Assembly (NCBI RefSeq): GCF_021582875.1
Contig: NZ_CP091138.1
Coordinates: forward strand, 744,001 to 808,000
Length of the DNA stretch: 64,000 nt
Direction of reading: 5' to 3'
Source: Microbacterium sp. KUDC0406
Lineage (GTDB): Bacteria > Actinomycetota > Actinomycetes > Actinomycetales > Microbacteriaceae
Below the pieces are notes generated by a model that ran no database searches, was not told where the DNA came from, and worked only from the letters and a program-made list of their open reading frames with translations. Of the stretch, positions 60,485 through 64,000 are shown piece by piece; position 1 is the stretch's first letter, and every line of letters begins with the position of its first letter. Both the position numbers and the translations under genes were made by a program.

Positions 60485-61290
60485 GACGCAGGATGCTGGG
60501 GATGTGGATCGCCGTCGCCTTTCTGGCGCTGGTCGCGGTCGCAGCTTTCCTGCCCGGCCTGCTCGCCACGCACGATCCGCTGCAGACCGACGTACGCGCG
60601 GCCCTGCTGCCGCCGGGAGCAGAGCATCTGTTCGGCACGGACCAGTCCGGCAGGGACGTGTATTCGCGGGTGATCTACGGCGCGGCGCGCTCCGCCGGGA
60701 TCGGCCTGCTCGCCACGACGCTCGCGCTGGTCGTCGGACTCGTCGTCGGGGCGCTGTCCGGTGTCGCGCCGCGGCCGGTGGACGCCGTGGCGATGCGGCT
60801 CACCGACATCCTGCTCGCCTTCCCCGAGTTCCTCATCGCGCTCATCGTGGTGGCGGTGCTGGGGCCGGGGCCGGTCAACGTCGCGGTCGCTGTCACGCTC
60901 GCCGCGGTGCCGGTCTACATCCGCCTTGCGCGCACCCAGACCAGGACGCTGCGCGGCGCCGAGCACGTCGAGGCCGCGCGCATCCTCGGCGTCGGGCCGG
61001 TGCGCGCGTTCCGGCGGCACGTGCTGCCCGGCGTGCTCGGGTCGTTGAGCGTGCTCGCGACGATCGGCATCGGGTCGAGCATCCTCGCCGCCGCCGGGCT
61101 GAGCTTCCTCGGCCTCGGCCCGATCGAGCCCCAGCCGGAGTGGGGCCTCATGCTGTCGGGAGGACGCAACGTGCTGGGCCGGGCGTGGTGGATCTCGGGG
61201 TTCCCCGGACTCGCGATCACTCTCACGGTGATCAGCGCGACCGTGATCGGTCGCACCCTGCGTGCTCGGGCGGACGGAGTGCGCGCATGA
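60481..61290 (+). CDS. ABC transporter permease, DppC type
   Basis: 269 residues. First membrane segment GMWIAVAFLALVAVAAFLPG, then HLFGTDQSGRDVYSRVIYGAR-like loop typical of DppC; ATPase-contact loop EHVEAARILGVGPVRAFRRH. The stop overlaps another ATG (61287), but the frame beginning there (MSALWDERFVARHG) runs straight into the repeat block and resembles no protein beyond about 15 residues. Confidence 0.92.
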   Translation: MRRRMLGMWIAVAFLALVAVAAFLPGLLATHDPLQTDVRAALLPPGAEHLFGTDQSGRDVYSRVIYGAARSAGIGLLATTLALVVGLVVGALSGVAPRPVDAVAMRLTDILLAFPEFLIALIVVAVLGPGPVNVAVAVTLAAVPVYIRLARTQTRTLRGAEHVEAARILGVGPVRAFRRHVLPGVLGSLSVLATIGIGSSILAAAGLSFLGLGPIEPQPEWGLMLSGGRNVLGRAWWISGFPGLAITLTVISATVIGRTLRARADGVRA

Positions 61291-61350
61291 GTGCCCTCTG
61301 GGACGAGCGGTTCGTGGCCCGGCACGGGCGTCGCGGCTGTGCAGCTGGCG

Positions 61351-61530
61351 CGGAGTTGTGCGCCCGCCGCGGACGGATGGGGGCGCAAGTTCCGCGTGGA
61401 GCGCACATCCCCGCGCGAAGCGCGCACGAGGTCGGTGGGCGCGCTCGTGCACCCCAGCCGCGGATTTGTGCACCTGCCGCGGACGGATGGCGGCGGGGCA
61501 TCCGCGCGGAGCGCACATCCCCGCGCAAAA
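61351..61530. repeat. two direct 70-bp repeats, 110-bp period, between permease and ATPase
   Basis: Copies at 61351-61420 and 61461-61530. Shared blocks: GCCGCGGACGGATGG (61366-61380 and 61476-61490) and GAGCGCACATCCCCGCGC (61399-61416 and 61509-61526), each exactly 110 bp apart. The 292-bp gap has no convincing gene. The block is related in reverse complement to the one at 21681-21940. Confidence 0.7.
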
Positions 61531-61582
61531 CGAACGCGTGTTCCGCGGATGCACGCGCACATCTCCGAGGAAGGTGCGCCGC

Positions 61583-63052
61583 ATGAGCGCCGTCGACGTG
61601 CGCGGACTGCGCATCGCGTTCGGCGAGCGGTCGGTCGTCGACGGGGTGTCCTTCGCGGTCCAACCGGGGGAGTGCCTGGCGATCGTCGGGGAGTCGGGCG
61701 CCGGCAAGTCGCTCACCGCACGTGCCCTGCTGGGTCTGGCGCCGGGACGGGTCGCGGCATCGGAGCTGTCGATCGACGGGACGGATGCCCGGAGCCTGAG
61801 CGACCGTGGATGGCGATCGCTGCGCGGTCGGCGCATCGCCCTGGTCTCGCAGGACGCGCTCGCCGCGCTCGATCCGCTCCGGCGGGTGGGCGCGGAAGTG
61901 GTCGAGCCGCTGCGCATCCACGGGATGCCGGCGGGTGAGGACCGCGTGCTCGCGCTGCTGCGCGAGGTCTCGATCCCGGAGCCGGAGCGCCGGGCCCGGC
62001 AGTATCCGCATGAGCTCTCCGGCGGACTGCGGCAGCGCGCGCTGATCGCCTCCGCGCTGTCGACCGCGCCCGCGGTACTGGTGGCGGATGAGGCGACGAC
62101 GGCGCTGGACGCCACGGTGCAGGCGCGTGTGCTCGCGCTGCTGCGCTCGATCGCCGATCGAGGCACCGCGGTCGTGTTCATCAGCCATGACTTCGCCGCG
62201 GTGCGTCGTGTCGCCGACCGGGTGGTCGTGATGCGCGCCGGGCGGATCGTCGAGCAGGGCACCACCGCGCAGGTGATGGATCGGCCGCAGCAGCAGTACA
62301 CGAGGGAGCTCGTCGCGGCATCCCGGCATGAGGTGCCGACGGATGCCGGAGAGGCGGCCGCCGTGCTGCTTCGTGCGGAGAGCGTGTCGAAGAGCTTCGA
62401 CCGCCCCGCGGTGCGAGACGCCTCGTTCGTGCTGAGGAGCGGTCGGACTCTCGGCATCGTCGGGGAATCCGGCTCGGGCAAGACGACGCTCGCCCGCATG
62501 ATCGTGGGCGTGACCGGGCCGGATGCCGGCACGCTGGACTGGACGGCGCCGCAACGCGTGCAGCTCGTGCATCAGGACCCTCTCGGGGCTTTCGATCCGC
62601 GCTGGACGATCGCCCGCTCGCTCGGCGAGGCGCTCGAAGCGGCCGGTGTCCCGCGCGTGCGACGCCGAGCGCGGACGGCGGAACTGCTCGAAGAGGTGGG
62701 CCTGGCTGCCGAGCTGGGCGCGCGACGGCCGCCGGAGGTCTCCGGAGGTCAGCGTCAGCGGGCCGCGATCGCCAGGGCGCTCGCCGCGGACCCGCAGGTG
62801 CTCGTGCTCGACGAGCCGGTCTCCGCGCTCGACCCGACGGTGCGGGAGCGGGTGCTCGCCCTGCTGCGCCGGGTGCAGCAGGAGCACGGTCTGACCATGG
62901 TGTTCGTCTCGCATGACCTCGGCGTCGTCGGAGCCGTCTGCGACGAGGTGCTCGTGATGCAGGACGGCGCGATCGTCGAGAAGGGGCCGGTGCGCGAGGT
63001 GTTCACCGCTCCGCGCCATCCGTTCACGCGGGAGCTCCTCGCGGCGCGGTGA
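61583..63052 (+). CDS. double ATP-binding protein of ABC importer (DppD-DppF fusion)
   Basis: 489 residues with two complete ATPase domains. Domain 1: [42 protein letters not shown]. Domain 2: [44 protein letters not shown] short linker near residue 255 joins them. Both lack the Cys-rich C-terminal extension of separate DppD and DppF proteins. Start ATG at 61583 behind GAGGAAGG. It completes the operon starting at 57879. Confidence 0.92.
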   Translation: MSAVDVRGLRIAFGERSVVDGVSFAVQPGECLAIVGESGAGKSLTARALLGLAPGRVAASELSIDGTDARSLSDRGWRSLRGRRIALVSQDALAALDPLRRVGAEVVEPLRIHGMPAGEDRVLALLREVSIPEPERRARQYPHELSGGLRQRALIASALSTAPAVLVADEATTALDATVQARVLALLRSIADRGTAVVFISHDFAAVRRVADRVVVMRAGRIVEQGTTAQVMDRPQQQYTRELVAASRHEVPTDAGEAAAVLLRAESVSKSFDRPAVRDASFVLRSGRTLGIVGESGSGKTTLARMIVGVTGPDAGTLDWTAPQRVQLVHQDPLGAFDPRWTIARSLGEALEAAGVPRVRRRARTAELLEEVGLAAELGARRPPEVSGGQRQRAAIARALAADPQVLVLDEPVSALDPTVRERVLALLRRVQQEHGLTMVFVSHDLGVVGAVCDEVLVMQDGAIVEKGPVREVFTAPRHPFTRELLAAR

Positions 63053-63122
63053 TCATCGTCACCGTCGCGGCTGCGGTCCGTCGATGGGCGTGCAGTCGCG
63101 CGGAGAGGAAGGAGCTCGCGTG

Positions 63123-63767
63123 TCAGTCCTGCACGTCGATGCCTGCCGCAGCGGCGAAGGCGGGGGCGAGCAGTTCGACCTGGCGGGAGCTCAGGGTCGC
63201 CCCGCGCAGCGCGAGCACGTCGAGGTAGGCGAGGGCGTCGAGCCCGCGCAGGTCGAGGTCCTTCGCGGTGAGGCCGCGGGTGTCGACCTCGTCGGCGCGG
63301 GTGTCGTCGAAGCGGACGCGGGTGAGCGTCGCCTGCGGCACGTCGAGCGTGTGCAGGGTCGTGTCCGCGACGAGCACGTCCTCGGCCCGCGCCGCGCCGA
63401 GCGACAGGTAGTCGATGCGCACTCCGCGGATCTCGAGCTCGCCGATGCGCGCCGACGAGAGATCGAGTGTTCCGATCCGGCCCCGATCGATTCGAAGGCG
63501 CCGGATGCTCGCGTCGCGCAGTGAGACCACGGGTGCGCGCAGATCCTCGATGCGCACGTCGAGCAGTGTCGATCCGGTGAGGTCCACCCGGTCGGCGGAG
63601 CCCGTGAGCACGCACTGCTCCAGGCTTCCGTGCGCGAGGTCGGTCTCGCCGGCGCACTCGACGGATGCTGCGATCAGGTCGGCTCGCCGCGCAGCGGCCG
63701 CCGGCGTCAGGCGGTCGGGCAGATCCGGAGCGGAGACGCGAGGAGGCACGGGGCGGATGGCGGGCAC
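63123..63767 (-). CDS. pentapeptide-repeat-like protein
   Basis: 214 residues from the ATG at 63767. The middle has a five-residue rhythm with Leu, Val or Ile at every fifth place and Asp, Arg or Ala before it (for example VDLTGSTLLDVRIEDLRAP, LRIDRGRIGTLDLSSARIGE). This predicts a right-handed quadrilateral beta-helix. Some such proteins mimic DNA and protect gyrase; many have no known role. No signal peptide or membrane segment. It is convergent with the double ATPase gene. Confidence 0.7.
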   Translation of the reverse strand: MPAIRPVPPRVSAPDLPDRLTPAAAARRADLIAASVECAGETDLAHGSLEQCVLTGSADRVDLTGSTLLDVRIEDLRAPVVSLRDASIRRLRIDRGRIGTLDLSSARIGELEIRGVRIDYLSLGAARAEDVLVADTTLHTLDVPQATLTRVRFDDTRADEVDTRGLTAKDLDLRGLDALAYLDVLALRGATLSSRQVELLAPAFAAAAGIDVQD

Positions 63768-63807
63768 CAGGTGAGACTACGGGATGGCGCCGACATCCGC
63801 CCTGCGC

Positions 63808-63813
63808 TATATT
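63808..63813 (+). promoter_or_regulatory. -10 box, leaderless start of ribbon-helix-helix gene
   Basis: TATATT ends six bases before the ATG at 63820. An imperfect palindrome, TTGCTAGCATGCAAGCAA (63812-63829), overlaps the -10 end and the start codon, a good place for autorepression. Confidence 0.5.
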
Positions 63814-63819
63814 GCTAGC

Positions 63820-63969
63820 ATGCAAGCAAGGGAAGCCAAGGTGCAGTTCAACGTGTACCTGCCGCCCGACCTCGTGCGTGCGGTCAAGCACCGGGCGATC
63901 GATGACGGACTGAGCTTGTCGGCTCTGGTCGAAGAGGCACTGCGCGCCCATGTGGAGGAGAAGCCATGA
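63820..63969 (+). CDS. ribbon-helix-helix (CopG-like) protein
   Basis: 49 residues ([19 protein letters not shown]). The pattern of a beta strand (VQFNVYLP) followed by two helices ([28 protein letters not shown]) is the ribbon-helix-helix fold of small DNA-binding proteins, including many antitoxins. The stop overlaps the next start (ATGA), so it is co-translated with the gene cut off by the window end. A palindrome at its start fits autoregulation. Confidence 0.75.
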   Translation: MQAREAKVQFNVYLPPDLVRAVKHRAIDDGLSLSALVEEALRAHVEEKP

Positions 63970-64000
63970 CAACCGTTCAGCAGATCGTCTACACGGATGC
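63966..64000 (+). CDS. start of a downstream gene, cut by the window end
   Basis: ATG at 63966 overlaps the previous stop. Only 11 full codons are visible ([11 protein letters not shown]), too few to identify a family. Confidence 0.5.
   Translation, partial: MTTVQQIVYTD

Noticed and set aside
61287..61586. Open frame starting MSALWDERF between permease and ATPase
   Set aside because: After about 15 residues it consists of translated repeat DNA. The repeat is equally open in other frames, so it is not supported as a gene.

Overview
The window is high-GC DNA from an actinobacterium, most likely a Microbacterium or close Microbacteriaceae relative. The evidence is the combination of RbpA, WhiA, RapZ, paired ClpP1/ClpP2, an uvrA-uvrC-rapZ-whiA ... 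gap-pgk-tpiA-secG-rbpA chromosomal order, leaderless GTG/ATG starts a few bases after TANNNT boxes, and short dispersed repeats of the kind common in that family. It is a chromosomal segment; I see no rRNA, CRISPR array, insertion sequence or prophage.

Layout. 1-564 is the 3' end of a sortase-anchored surface protein. 586-1317 holds a small conserved gene divergent from a MarR regulator. 1382-5478 is a DUF4129 / MoxR ATPase / DUF58 membrane operon. 5525-12422 is DNA repair and core regulation (uvrA, uvrC, rapZ, whiA), followed by sodA, glycolysis (gap, pgk, tpiA), secG and rbpA up to 17086. A membrane-anchored HEXXH protein, two tRNAs (Gly-TCC, Pro-TGG), tig, clpP1 and clpP2 follow, and clpX lies at 31362. 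Between clpP2 and clpX is catabolic cargo: a SorC-type regulator, deoC and two aldehyde dehydrogenases, then a PucR regulator divergent from an aldehyde dehydrogenase and a GMC oxidoreductase. 32634-37645 has a decayed S51 peptidase, a GyrI-like protein, an epoxide hydrolase, a methyltransferase and an M3 metallopeptidase.

37776-45551 is a ROK regulator joined to a Gfo/Idh/MocA oxidoreductase, with a complete oligopeptide-type ABC importer. A LysR regulator is divergent from tdh-kbl (threonine breakdown to glycine and acetyl-CoA), then comes a stand-alone FxLD-type methyltransferase. 50076-53834 is a minus-strand cluster: small acidic-tailed membrane protein, histidine kinase, response regulator, DUF4956 membrane protein and VTC-domain protein. 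It is divergent from an ArsR-type regulator with a strikingly symmetric operator. valS and a small partner follow, then a second ABC importer ending in a fused double ATPase, a pentapeptide-like protein and a ribbon-helix-helix protein at the right edge.

Two cautions. First, about 20 single-base frameshifts break otherwise well conserved genes (uvrC, whiA, tpiA, moxR, tdh, transporter genes and others), many next to short G/C runs. This looks like uncorrected indel error in the assembly rather than biology, so I give each such gene one span and state where the frame changes. Second, short dispersed repeats lie inside or at the ends of several coding regions (uvrA, uvrC, aldehyde dehydrogenase, the small gene after valS). 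The parts I find most worth following are the two-component / VTC / DUF4956 cluster with a shared operator motif, the four-half-site operator next to it, and the ROK-Gfo/Idh joined frame.
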